Positions 47,981 through 59,639 of a stretch of 64,000 nucleotides of DNA are shown here, one piece after another. The first letter of the stretch is position 1, and each line of letters opens with the position of its first letter. The notes beneath the pieces were generated by a model. The model saw nothing but the letters and a program-made list of their open reading frames with translations, had not been told where the DNA came from and searched no databases. Source of the DNA: Cyprinodon diabolis (Eukaryota; Chordata; Actinopteri; Cyprinodontiformes; Cyprinodontidae); NCBI GenBank assembly GCA_030533445.1, contig CM060070.1:31916001-31980000 (forward strand), given 5' to 3'. The position numbers and the translations under genes were made by a program.

Positions 47981-49309
47981 GGGCCAGCGTCTAGGGGCAT
48001 AAAAGAAGAAGGTAGGTGGGGGATGGGGGTTACTGGGCTCATTCATCTTGATTTCTAACAAATAAAAAAGTTTGCACCAGTTACCATCTAATTCTAGTAA
48101 TCTTCTCTCAAAGAAGTGTACTATTTTTTCCCTTTCTTGGCCACAAACTTCTGGAAAAACTTAAAGAAAACAAAAAACTGAGTTCCACCCAATGACCTTT
48201 GCTATCTCTCCTTGATATGAATCATTTTGTCGCAAAGCAGTCCCATTACTGACACACCAGCTAGGAGGCAACGTTTTTTTGACAATTTCATGCTTGTTTC
48301 TTCTCTTCAGGCACATGGGACAAATTAAGGGAAGGCTTTTCTTTTTTTTTTTAACGGCTGCTGGTTTAAATCATCGAGCAGTCTGAGACACAGAGCAGGT
48401 TGCCTGTTGCAGGTTGAAGAAGTGTTAGCAGAGCTATTCCAGAGGATGCCTTAAAGACTTTTTGATCACCTGTGTTAATATTTCAATGAAACACCCTCTC
48501 TGATCTCTACCGTTTAACTTTGCAGAGCGCGACGGAAATGAGAAACACTTTTTTTGTGACTTCCCACACTTGTTTTTTTTTACAAGCTGTATAATGATCC
48601 TGATTAGGTCGAGGCAGTGATGCCAAGGCTGCTTATTTATTGATGTTAATATTTATGGTATCTTTCTTGAAAGTGGAGATATAAATATATAAAGGTAACT
48701 TTGAAAGTTTTTTTTTCAATTTCATCTGTCATGCAGTTTAGTTATGTTATTGTAAAGAAGAGAATCTTCAGAATCTGTAATCTTTGTAAACATTTAATTC
48801 TTTAATAGGAGTCTTGTTTTATTTACAGGTTCTACGGTTGTACCTTATTGTTTCAGCACTAGAAGTGTAGGAGAGTTTGACAGCAGCTTCTAAAAGCCTT
48901 TAAACCACTTCTGGAACCTGCGGGTGTTCTTTCTACCCTACATTAAAATTTTAAACATCCATAAACATGAACAAGGGGCTCGACAAAAGAAGCTAGTTAT
49001 TTGTTTTCTAAAACCCTGAACTTCCATCTATCTCTTATTTATAGGGCTTTAACTCCTAAAAATTTATTTTGTTCTTGATTTTCATTCAAACTTTAATGTT
49101 CCAGATCATCAGACAGAGTAATTTAAAGAGGTTTTTAAATAATGATTTATTTAAGGACTGTTTAAAGGCCAACCCAGCTTTCTCTGAAACAATAATCGTC
49201 TCTCTTGGGATTTTTTTGTTTGCCTTTTCAATTTATTAACTTTCATCTGATCAATCTTTTGGAAACTGAATGAAAAGAACCTCTCTGACAATAAAAAGAT
49301 GATCCAGAA

Positions 49310-49600
49310 GATCTGAAAATGCAAGCCACCATGTCCAGATCACCCAAAAATTTCAAGGGAAGTCAAAAAAACCCAAAGAACATTGAGATCTGGCTGCCTG
49401 TAAATGTCTCTCAAGCTATTTCTAAGGCTCTGGCACAAACCATATTGAGAGCTACCAGAAATAACGAAACATGCAACAGTGATGAATGTTGTAGGTGTGG
49501 CAGGCCTACCAAAATCACTCTAAGAGCACATCAACAATAAATCAAAGAGGCAATAAATTAACCATCAGTAACATCTTTGGGCCAACAGAAACCAATTGAA
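49310..49600 (+). mobile_element. possible Tc1-like transposase remnant
   Basis: A 73-codon frame (49319-49540) reads ISKALAQTILRATRNNETCN then CGRPTKITLRAHQQ. This resembles the helix-turn-helix plus GRP linker of Tc1 transposases. No DDE part or terminal repeats were found, so the call rests on a short weak similarity. Confidence 0.35.
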
Positions 49601-50278
49601 TCTGACTCTACAAGATCCAATCCTTTTTGGTTGTTTTTTTTTATCATACTAGCTGTATTGTGGTTCCCTCTACAGACCACCGAATTGGTGAGACTGAATA
49701 GTCATGGGAATATTACCACAAATACCCCCTGCTTAAACAAGCCAGGCAGTAAACTGTAGTTGCCGCTCAAATAAGCTCCAAGGAGATATTTGTTTCACTT
49801 TGTATATTTGCTGTACTCCTGGATTCCTTTATGGGTGAAGTGCATAATTTTTTGAAATGTTTTATTGTTTGTCGGTGTCCAAGTCAGCCGCACCTTCGCT
49901 CCAGATGAACCTATACAGCAACAAACTTGACCAGTTAACTTTGCAATCCAGATATTTATCTTTGCTTTTTTTCCAAAAGTGGATGTGTGCAGAAAGATTG
50001 CAAGCAGTTTGCCCGGACCCATTCATTTCAACAAGTTGTAATTGCTATGATTTCACATGATCTGTTTCCCTGTCTGATCAGATGCTATATCTGATCTGTT
50101 GTGTTTCAGTCTGCAGCTTTTACTTATTTACTTTACTTATTAGTCATCAAACAACCAGTCTAATATTAACTTTTTTTTTTTTATTGATGAACACAGAGAC
50201 CATATATATTCCATTCAGAGAGAGAAATAAGAGCATTGGATACATGCTGGTGAAGATTCACAGTCATCCAGGTCATAG

Positions 50279-50445
50279 TCATTCCAAAAAAAAAAAATGT
50301 AAAACAATTCACTGGACTTTGTTTCCAAGTTTGCAAACATTTCAAATTGAAAAAGCTTCCTGTATGGGAAGTGAAATGTCTTCAAACTTGGAAACAAACA
50401 GTGGATTGTCTTCAATTTTCTTTTTTTTTTTTCTTTTTGGAATGA
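50279..50445. repeat. inverted repeat, possible Penelope-like terminus
   Basis: Left arm: TCATTCC, an A run, then CACTGGACTTTGTTTCCAAG. Right arm: CTTGGAAACAAACAGTGGAT, a T run, then GGAATGA. The loop holds a shorter nested complement (CAAACATTTCA against TGAAATGTCTTC). The preceding CACAGTCATCCAGGTCAT resembles CTCAGTCATCCGGGTTAT at 59828 in the Penelope-like element. It could form a hairpin of about 170 bases. Confidence 0.6.
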
Positions 50446-52062
50446 GCATGGAGTTACTCCATTTTAGTAATGGAGTTATTTAAATGATGACTTTTCTCAT
50501 ATTGATAAAGCATTACAGAAATTACATCACTGGAGCGAGCTAGTATAACTCTTTTGATTAAAGTAACCTTTTACAAACTCAAACTCTCTGCTAAGGAAGA
50601 GATTTTCAGTTTGCTTTGAGATGTTGAAAGAGAGTGTGACCCTGGTTGTCTGAGAACGTCAAAGGTGGGTGGTTGCATAAAATGGATTGCTTCAGACTGA
50701 GACCAACAACACAGCAGGTAAAGATCGAGTCTGGAAGCTTAAAATTTTGCTCCTTAGTTTTACAAAACATTAAGCTTTACTTCTTCAGTGTTATTCAGAA
50801 ACCATATGCATGGCATACTGTCACTCTTATGAACACATAAATACAGGAGGTGCACTATATATACTGTTGCCTTAAAATGTGTGTCCACCATTTAATTTAA
50901 CTACAGTGTGTTTTTTTCACTATATGGCTTGAAAAGAAAAATCTGTGTTGTATCCATTTCAAAGCCAGTTGTGCATAAAAATCAAGATGTAAATCAAGAT
51001 CTAAAACATCTAACTTGTTTTCTTTTCTTTTATCGTAAACACTGAACAAAATATTAAACTTATCTACATACATTCATTTACATTTCTAGGTGTCTTGGCT
51101 TACTTGTCTTACTTACACCCTATAATTTTGAAGGTTAGAGAACAATGATTTAGAATTATAAATAAATGTAAACCATTACATTATTTAACTCACTTATTAG
51201 TGTTAAACATCTTATATTTCATTGTTTAAATCACAGATATTTAATGTTAAAACATTAGGAAAGTAATCTGAATTAAGTTAGATTTTAGATCGTCAAATCT
51301 TACTACATGGTTGCTTTGCCTAGGAACTTGTCACTTTTATTGTGTGGTAACTGAGTAACGAAATAACTGAAAAACTGCAATTATCTAGCAATTAAAGCTA
51401 ATTCCTTTTATAAGTGAGCAATATGCTGACAAATATATTGTCAGTGGAAATGGTATGGAGCTGCTGAGCTACTCCAGGGCCCTGGATGACTTCATGCTCT
51501 CTACCAGAGAATCCTTTAAGAAAATGTGCAAACATGATTTTATGACTCAAGGCTTTAATAACATTCGCTTATAAATATGGGATCTAATTCAGACGGCTAA
51601 TTATTTGGTTATGTCAGTGTCAATTATGGGTTAATTTTGTTTCATTACTTTCCAGAAAAATACTAATTCACATCAACCAAGACCAGATCCTGAGGAAATG
51701 AGAGGAAAGCTGAACAAAATAAGACCAAGTTCTAGCTTATTTGATAAATCTTTCCTGTAATTATAATCATACAGTCCTTTTACTGAAAATCTCTTAAATA
51801 GAATGAAGAGCTTTCTGAGGTCATCAACAAAGATCAGGCCTCATGTGAATGTCAGATGTGGCAGTAGATTGCATTGTGGTATCTTAGAAGCAAATGTTTG
51901 GGCACTGAGCTCAGTGCTAAAGCACAGACCAGCATTATGAGTCTTTTTTCTCTTAATGTCTTAATATGCAACATCCTGCTGTTTCACAGTACTACGTTTT
52001 GATGTTGCCATTTAACCCCCCTTCGCTTAATGTCATGGTCAAGGCATGCGGTAAAAAAAAAT

Positions 52063-52087
52063 AAATATATATATATATATATATATC
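52063..52087. repeat. (TA)n microsatellite
   Basis: A short TA run preceded by an A-rich stretch. Confidence 0.85.
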
Positions 52088-52957
52088 TTGTCAAGTCCAC
52101 ATAGTGTTCAGTCAAAATTCATAATGTTCATTAAAATCTGTGCCATTGCTATACATCTTATTTCATAACTAGAAAGAAACTCAGACATAAGATCACATGT
52201 CATACCTGCAGATTACATAACCTTACCAAAGTTTACATTGCAATTTTCACCTGCAAAAATGCATCATAAATTTTTGTGGAGCAATGTACGGTAGCAATGA
52301 TGTATATATAGTTGCTGGGAGAAGGTCCAATGTCAACCCTACTTAATAGGTTGCAACACTTTTAACAAGGGAGTTTACTAAGTAGTAGCTTCTCACAGTT
52401 AATTAGTGACATTGTCCAACAATTATGTTGTTTTTGCTAGTCTTTCTGTTTTCCGTCACCTGCATTGTGTCCAGGGGCCATCCTAGGACTGAAATTGCCT
52501 TCCTGATTAGCTTATTTAACCACTTCCTCTCAGTGGTAGATAAGCTGCTGCTTCAACAAACCAAACCATAGAAGATGGCTGGTGTTTGATGGCTGACAAA
52601 TCTTTTTCCTCATACTTTCCAGTTACATTTAGCCCACTAAAGATAAAAGAAAACAACCAACAAATCACTGTGATAAAAACTGTGTGGGAATTTTCCCAGT
52701 ACTGAAACTTTGATGGATAATTGGTTTAAACTCGATAGACTATACACACTAGATACAGAGCTATAAAAGTGTATGGAATTATAGATTAGTTTTCTCCACT
52801 GACAAAGAAAAATAACACTGTCTGGAATGTCATGACGTTTTTTTAAATCACAAGCACATGAGAATGCACAAGAATTTACTTTTATTGCCTTACTATGTCA
52901 GTCTGTTCCTAAACCTTACATGTTAATACCTAAATGTAATCTAGCCTTGATTTTAAG

Positions 52958-53165
52958 GGAGTGTTGGCCTAGTGGTTAGAGCAGTGCGCTTGTCCTCTGA
53001 GAAAGTTGCAAGTACCCGATTCAGCCTGCACTCTGGGTCCCTGAGCAAGACCCCTAACCCCTGATTAGTCTCCTGGAGCCTAACAATGGCAGCCCACTGC
53101 TCCCCAATGGGATGGGTTAAATGCAGAGGTAAATTTCTCCAATGTGAGATCAATGAAGTTAAATT
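52958..53165 (+). mobile_element. tRNA-derived SINE, copy 2
   Basis: Same family as 11226-11446. The head is GTGTTGGCCTAGTGGTTAGA, with a damaged B-box (ACCCGATTCAGCC). The body blocks GGCAGCCCACTGCTCCCCAA and GGGATGGGTTAAATGCAGAG are present, and the tail is ATTATT-rich. The B-box lesion suggests it is not transcribed by RNA polymerase III. Confidence 0.8.
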
Positions 53166-53337
53166 ATTATTATATTATTTTAATTATATTTTTATTTGTT
53201 ATTCAGATCTTCACTACCAAAAACATATGAATGATTTCGTTTCTTTTTTTCTTTTTTTTTTGCAATGGCCCCAGGGAAAGGTATTAGGCAGAGCTGGATT
53301 TTATATAGACTCCAGCCAAGCCACCGTCTATCATAGA

Positions 53338-53958
53338 CTTAGACTTAGACAACTTTTATTGTCGTTTTGAATATAAAGTGTGTATACAAAGCAATATTTC
53401 ATTTTGTACAGCTTTTATGACATTTCAATTTCTTTAAGTGCAGCAGTGATCAAATGTAAACAGTGGGAGAAAAAATATGGTGCAAACAAAACGCAGTGAT
53501 ATGGAAGTTCAGAGCATTAAATATATTTTGTGCAATTATTCAGTGTTTTGATTTGGTGAGGGCAGTGTGATGCAGAGTCTGTGACATGATTTAGAATTTT
53601 TTACAACAGTCCAGCTGTCTGATGGTGGTGGGGAAGAAGCTGTTTCGGACTCTGCTGGACCTGTATCGGATGCTTCAAAGCCTCTTCCCAGAGGGCAGCA
53701 GGGAGAAAAGCCCATGGTGGGGGTGTGAGGTGTCATTGATAATGTTACGGGCTCGGAACACGCAGAGCTGAGATGTCTTTTATGAAGGAAAGATGATCTT
53801 CTCTGCTGTTATCACCACTCTTCTCACCTTCTTCCAGTCTGCAGTGCTGCAGCCTCCACACCACACAGTGAGACAGCTGGTCAGAACGCTCTCTATGGTG
53901 CTTCTGTAAAAGGTCGTCAGGATGGCTGGGGGCAGATGGACCCTACCCTCTGCATATT
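53338..53958 (-). mobile_element. L2/CR1-type LINE 3' end
   Basis: On the minus strand the C-terminal end of a reverse transcriptase frame reads LPPAILTTFYRSTIESVLTS then CLTVWCGGCSTADWKKVRR. After a frame break comes the family ending LFSLLPSG, worn. The 3' end is ACAATAAAAGTTGTCTAAGT with GTCTAA tail repeats near 53330-53345. These are features of fish L2/CR1-like elements. The copy is 5'-truncated and frame-broken. Confidence 0.65.
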
Positions 53959-53959
53959 C

Positions 53960-55987
53960 AGGATGTGAGGCCAAATCAAAATCAAATGTAACTCTCTGCC
54001 TCGTACTATTCCTCTCCCGCTTCAGCTGGGTCACGTGGGCAGCAGTCTCCCAGATTTCTGTCTCTGCATATACCTCCTCCAGCACAGCTTGAGGTACTCC
54101 AGGGCCAGCCAAGAAACATAGTCCCTCCAGCGCACCCTTGCCCTGAGCCCCCTCCTGGTGGGAAGTGCCTGGAACACCTCCCGAGGGAGGTACCCATCTG
54201 AAAAAGATGTCTGAGCCACCTCAACTGACTCCTTTAAATATGGAGGAAAAGCGGCTCTACTCCAAGCCCCTCCCAACTGACCTCTAAGGAAGAGCCCAGC
54301 CACCTTGCGAAGAAGGCCAATTTCAGCCATTTGTATCTGTGATATTTTGTTTTGGTCAGAATCCAGATTTCATGACCACATGTGAGTGTACTGTAGGAAC
54401 TTAGACTGACCGGTAAGTCGCAAGCTTTGACATTTTGGTCATCTCTGTCTTCACAGACCGGTGCAGCATCTGTATTATAGCAGCAGCTGCAATGATCCAT
54501 GTTTCAACCTCTTCCTCCATTTTTCCCTCACTCATGAACAGGACAAGCTACTCAAACTCCTCCACTTGAGGCAGGGAATCTCAAAGAGTGTCCCTGCCCC
54601 TCCCTACCTGAAGGGTAAAGGCCACCTTTTTCACGTCGTGAACCATAGCCTCAGACTTGGAGGAGCTTATTTTCAGCCTGGCTGCTTCACACTCGGCTTT
54701 AAACAACCTTAGTGCAATGCTGTAGGTCCTGTCAGTAGGGAGCCAGCAGAACCGCCTCATCCGCAAAAAACAGAGACAAGATCTGCTGATCCCCAAACCA
54801 GATCTCCTCCAGTCCTTGGCTTTACTGAGAAATTCTGTCAATAAAGGTTATGAGCAGGACCAGTGACAGAGGGCAGCTATGGCGGAGTCCAACATGCACT
54901 GGAAACATGTCTGATTTAATGCCAGCAATATGGACTAGGCTCCCACTCTGTTGGTAGAGACCAGATGGCTCCTAGTAAGGGCTCCCATACTACTGAAGCA
55001 CCATAATTCAACCAGGCCTGATAGGACTCCTACTCCAACTTGACAGCATCCCCTTCTGCTGGTGCCTACCACTGACTTCAGACCTTATGGCCACAATGAC
55101 AGGTGGCAATCGACAACACAGCGGAGAACATGGAGCACTCAGAATGTGGGAGAAGCTCTCCCAGAGGTGGGAGATGAACACATCCCTGACCGACGGCCTA
55201 CTGAGTCTGTCTGGCTCCCTCCTCTTCCAGCACATCCAGCTCACCAGCAGGTGGTTTTTTAGTGGAAGGCTTTGCCTTTCTCTTCATCTGAGTGTCCAAG
55301 ACATGGCCAAAATTCAGAAGACTTCAAAGTCGATCATCAACCTCCGGCCTAGGGTGTCCTGGTGCCAGTTGCAACGATGGACATCCTTATGCCTGAATAT
55401 GATTTTCATTATGGACAATCTGTGACTTGCACAAAAGTCCAAAAATGAAACACCGCTCAGTTTCAGAGCTCTGGTTTGTTCCTCCCTATCATATCCCTCC
55501 AGGTGTCACTAGGTATTTAAGTCCCCCAGCAGAATGATTAAGTCCCTGGGGGGATCCCAAGGGAAACATAGAAGGCCTGGTACTCCATATTGCCATTCAG
55601 CCCATAGGCTGAAGTCAGAAATGACTTCGCTACCAAAGGCGAAGGAATGCGACCCTACTCTGCGGGTCACTCCAAAAATAGAAGAGAACCCACGCTATGC
55701 ATCACGTCCCCGGTGAGCTGAGATTCCTCGTCCCCATAGCCAGTCTAAGTGCCCCCGGATTGGGTCACTGCTGCCTGCTGCACAATCCTATTTACACTGG
55801 TCCCTCAAGGTCCCTCCTGCAGGTGATGAGCCCACTGGAGGACGGCCTTGCACCACTCGTTCTGGCTGGGCCCGGCCGGGCACTCACCAACGATCCCAAT
55901 AGGGTGGGTTCCCAGCTCTGCCCTTCCAGGAGACATCCCTTGCCTCCACTTTTTGGTCGGTTTAACTCTCTTCCTTCCATTTTTATA
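53960..55987 (-). mobile_element. degraded LINE with AP-endonuclease and RT remnants
   Basis: Reading the minus strand from 55987 down, broken frames show an endonuclease-like part. GDLNT lies near 55525, and DFCASHRLSIMKIIFRHKDV then HRCNWHQDTLGRRLMIDF lie at about 55430-55330. RPSVRDVFISHLWESFSH follows at about 55200. After loss of the central RT comes RLKISSSKSEAMVHDVKKVA (about 54680-54620), and the C-terminal RWRDYVSWLALEYLK ends at about 54090. Order and motifs fit one APE-type LINE family common in fish; the clade is not assigned. Stops are numerous. Confidence 0.65.
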
Positions 55988-55995
55988 CTTTGATA

Positions 55996-56919
55996 TAGGG
56001 CTGGGCGATATAGAAAAAAAGCTTATCGATAAAAAAAAATGCATATTGATCGATATCGATAATTATTGAAAAGATTTGAAACCATATTTTATGTGCAGCT
56101 CTTCCTGGACATTTTATGATATTGCTAAATGATTTAATTTTAATAAAGAACACAAACACAGACTTCCAATTAAATATTTATTTAACCAACTTTTTTAACC
56201 ATAACAGAATTGTTTTAAAGAAAAATAACTTAAGAGACATGAATTATGTTATTAAATACTGACAAAGAATAAACTAAAGTGACCAAAATAAATATAACAA
56301 ATAAATGGACAGCTTAGTTTCCTGCTTTAACCTGAGTTAGTACGTTGAAGTTGCTGGCCCCTCAGCATTTTTCTCTCAATTGTTAGAACTACGTGGGAAA
56401 CTGCCCAAAACTTAATATATATATTTTCCCGAAGATTCCTCGGAGGAGAGCCGTGCCGGGGCCTACACAGCTCGTACTCCTGCGGCTGTGAGCGGCTGAG
56501 ATGATAAAAAAAAAAAAGTTGGTTGCATTATCAGACTTCGTTTTCACTGGTTCCCGACACATTTTACAGATGACTGTGGTTTGTTTTTTGTCCGACTTGC
56601 CATGACCGAAATACTTCCAATCTGACGAACTACAAAAACCCTTCTTTGGAACAATTTCCTCCGCCTCTCCTTGCTGCGACATCTTCATGTGCTCTGTGTT
56701 GTGGTTTGAGAGGGCGGCGCTTTGTGACGGCATGCCTGGGTCCGCGATTGTGATTGGTTGGAAGGAAGTATTGACTAGCATAAACCTACATGCTAGGCTA
56801 CAATGAGAAGGAAGGAAAACTGTGTTTTTTTATCGAACTTTTATCGAGCCTATTTTTTTCTATTGCGCCACACGTCTATCGATCGATATATATCGTTATT
56901 GAATTATCGCCCAGCCCTA
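55996..56919 (-). mobile_element. hAT deletion derivative with 8-bp target duplication, 924 bp
   Basis: The ends are TAGGGCTGGGCGATA and TATCGCCCAGCCCTA, perfectly inverted over 15 bases. The insertion is bracketed by CTTTGATA on both sides (55988-55995 and 56920-56927), an exact 8-base hAT duplication. The interior keeps the N-terminal exon of a hAT transposase on the minus strand, but the catalytic and dimerisation domains are gone. It could only be mobilised in trans. Confidence 0.9.
56389..56781 (-). pseudogene. BED-finger N-terminus of a hAT transposase
   Basis: The frame contains the BED-type zinc finger start: SSDWKYFGHGKSDKKQTTVI, then CKMCREPVKTKSDNATN with the C-x2-C pair. BED fingers in Ac/hAT transposases bind the element ends. 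Immediately after NATN a 12-base homopolymer (56506-56517 on the plus strand) shifts the frame. The expected histidine part continues in another frame for a few residues before homology stops. The real start is probably one of the internal methionines (MPSQSAALS or MSQQGEAEE). Confidence 0.7.
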
Positions 56920-56927
56920 CTTTGATA

Positions 56928-58761
56928 CTGTTTTTACATTAAACAACAAAAAAAAAAATTTTTTTAAGTACATTGGTTAAAGCATCAGCAGTAGCAGAAT
57001 TACAGACTCACTAACAATTCTTAGAAAACATGTAATAATTAATTTATATCTAAGTATTTTAGGACCATTTTCAATAATTCCGTCTTCCTTCACGTTTTAC
57101 GTTCCTTCATTACCCCATTTTCTCTAGGCTCTTTAAAACATTCAAATAAAATGGTCTATATATATGTTTTCATAAATCAGGATGGGGCTACAAGACAGTA
57201 GCTACTCACCTAAAGTAGCTTGTAACTAAACAAAATACTGTAATGGAACAACTGGAAATGAAGCAAGCACAGCTTGATTAGGAGAAATATTTATTTTGTT
57301 GTCTTACACAGAGGAAGGTATATGTCAGAGAGTGGCATTTTAGCATGACAAAGCCTACCTTACATGGGTCTAAGTGTTTTTAGACACATCTTTGCCAGAG
57401 GTGCAAATAACCATGGAGGATTCTGTATACCAGATTATATTAAATTATCACTGTTTGTAAGGACAGAATAAATATAAATGCCTATAAAGGCTTAGAATAT
57501 TTAGAAATTTCCCAAAAATGTTCTATTGTGGGGAAGACTGACCTTGTATCAGTTAAAAATAATCTATAGTTATTGCATTCCACTTAAGGGTGATACATTG
57601 GAAATGATAGATCTGTATTCACTAAGTTTTGTTGATCATTGTTGTGTTTAGCTGGTTTATGTTGACTTGTGCAGTGTGGGTGTGCCATGAAAAGAGAGAG
57701 GCAAGCTGAAAGGCAGGCACCCAAGGAGGATGTTCTCAAGTCGAGGAACCTAATCTTTCCCAGCAGGGATCGAAGCATATATGTAAGTATCTGAATAGAG
57801 ATAATATCTCTTTAATGGGGCTGTTTTGTGCCATCAAAGTCCCCAAAAGGATCTGAAACCTGATCTCTTTCTTAGAACAGACAATACATGGGTAAAAGCT
57901 TCCTATTATTCATTTTCTCTTCCTGCTAAATGCTTGTCTTGTTTTTTTCTCTTGCTGTTTTCCTTTTAACTCTTTACTCTCAGCCTAGAGCCTTTTAATG
58001 CAGCTTTCATCAGTTTTTAACTTTAACATTTAAGATAAATTTTTACCATATAATCAGAGTACTGATTTTCATACCATAGAAAACAAAGTTCAAGGTGAAT
58101 ATTATGGTTATAAGGGAAATTATTTCAGCAAAGTTTAGTAATTACTGAGTACGGTCAGTAATTTTGCAATATTTTATAGGATTAACAATGTCAGTTTTTT
58201 TTGGTTCAGACCTAAGAATAGGTTTGATAGATATCGTTTCGTTGTGGTTGGCTGCTAAACAACCGGATGTTGTTGAAGGAACTGACAAGAATAAAGCAGC
58301 TTCGACCGAATGATGGCATTTGCATGTCCTGTTTTACGACCATCGTCCATTGTCAGCAGATCTTTGATAAGTGAATTATCTCTCTGATAATATAAAAAGT
58401 TTTAAGAGATGTAGGACATTTTTTGCAAGATAACAAGGTAGGGTCCAACTATCTGATAGATTGGGATCAAAAACATGTTACACCTGTGTGCACAGATAAT
58501 GTGGTCTATGAAAGGCACACGGAAGTAAAGACAGACAGGAAAAGATGTTTAAGGTAGCTGACTGCACTTTTTCAATCCACAAACAATGTATTCTTAATGT
58601 TCATCTTTTGCAGAATATAAGACTTAGGGATTTAGAGACTCCGTAACACCATAGCAAAATGCAAATCTGGATGAGTTAAGTCGCACTGTAGATTTGACCT
58701 TGCATGCAGATCCGAATAAAAATGTATTCAAACTAAATCTAGCAAAACCTGTATACATATG
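56928..58761. other. gene-free upstream sequence
   Basis: No gene or repeat is recognised. About 58255-58400 has balanced composition with a perfect octamer ATTTGCAT at 58318-58325 and is a candidate conserved element. Confidence 0.4.
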
Positions 58762-58981
58762 TAAATCAATTTATTGTCCCACAATGTGAAAATTCCCTCT
58801 CTGCATTTAAACCCATCCCGTTGGGGAGCAGTGGGCTGCCATTTTGTGTCGCCCGGGGAGAAGTGTGGGTTTAAGGGTCTTGATCAGCAACTCAGAGTGG
58901 AGGCTGTGCGGATCGAACCGGGTACTTGTAACCTTCTCAGAGCAAAAACCTACTGCTCTAACCACTTGGCCAACACTCCCT
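58762..58981 (-). mobile_element. tRNA-derived SINE, copy 3
   Basis: The reverse complement starts AGGGAGTGTTGGCCAAGTGG and has a B-box GGTTCGATCCGC. It then carries GGCAGCCCACTGCTCCCCAA and GGGATGGGTTTAAATGCAGA, and ends ATTGTGGGACAATAAATTG. It is the same family as the copies at 11226 and 52958, in opposite orientation. TACATA motifs on both flanks may be the target duplication. Confidence 0.8.
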
Positions 58982-59639
58982 ACATACATACATATCCAGT
59001 ACCAGATTGTGCAAGCCTTTGTTTTTCATCCATGGTTTAATAATTGCTGTTTTAAGGCCTTGGGGAAAACACCTGACCTGTTTCTATGATTTGAATCAAA
59101 TCAGACTCTAAAACAAGTAAAACCTTCATAATAAAACCTGTGGGTAAAACATCAAGGGAACAGGAAGACGAGCTTTGCTGCCAAACAATTACTTTTGTTG
59201 TTTATTTGGCAGAATAGCCTTTTAGAATAATTAAACCGGTGACAGCAGTTGATGTTGATGTGCAGACTGCTTTTCTATTACCTTGTATTCTCTCAGTAAA
59301 GAACTTTGCAAAGTTATTACTGGCCTTTTTATGTTAAAATTAATCGGCCACTGAGACAGGAGGATTTCTTAACCTGTTGACTGTGGTAAATGAGACACAG
59401 TATTTTTAATGTTTTTGTTGATAATCTCAGTGTAATATAGATTGTGATTGCTTAAGATAGATAGTGAATGTAACAATTAGAGTAAGATAGTGTAGAAAGA
59501 TTCTCTTGCATCTTTTATTTGTAAATTGTATCTGTGAAGTCTCTTTATATATTTCATATAGAATTTGGAGTCAATCCTTTCGCCACCTACATTCGGCTTT
59601 TCGGCTCTCCCTCTTTTCATTTCTTAATGTTGGACCATT
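58982..59639. other. gene-free sequence
   Basis: AT-rich sequence between a SINE and the Penelope-like element, with nothing recognised in it. Confidence 0.4.

Larger units (their letters stand above)
47981..52957. other. gene-free upstream sequence
   Basis: No gene is recognised upstream of the candidate fgf10 promoter in this stretch. It contains a possible Tc1 remnant (49310-49600), a palindrome (50279-50445) and a TA microsatellite (about 52063-52087). Parts such as 51400-51660 look repeat-free, with homeodomain-type motifs. Confidence 0.4.
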
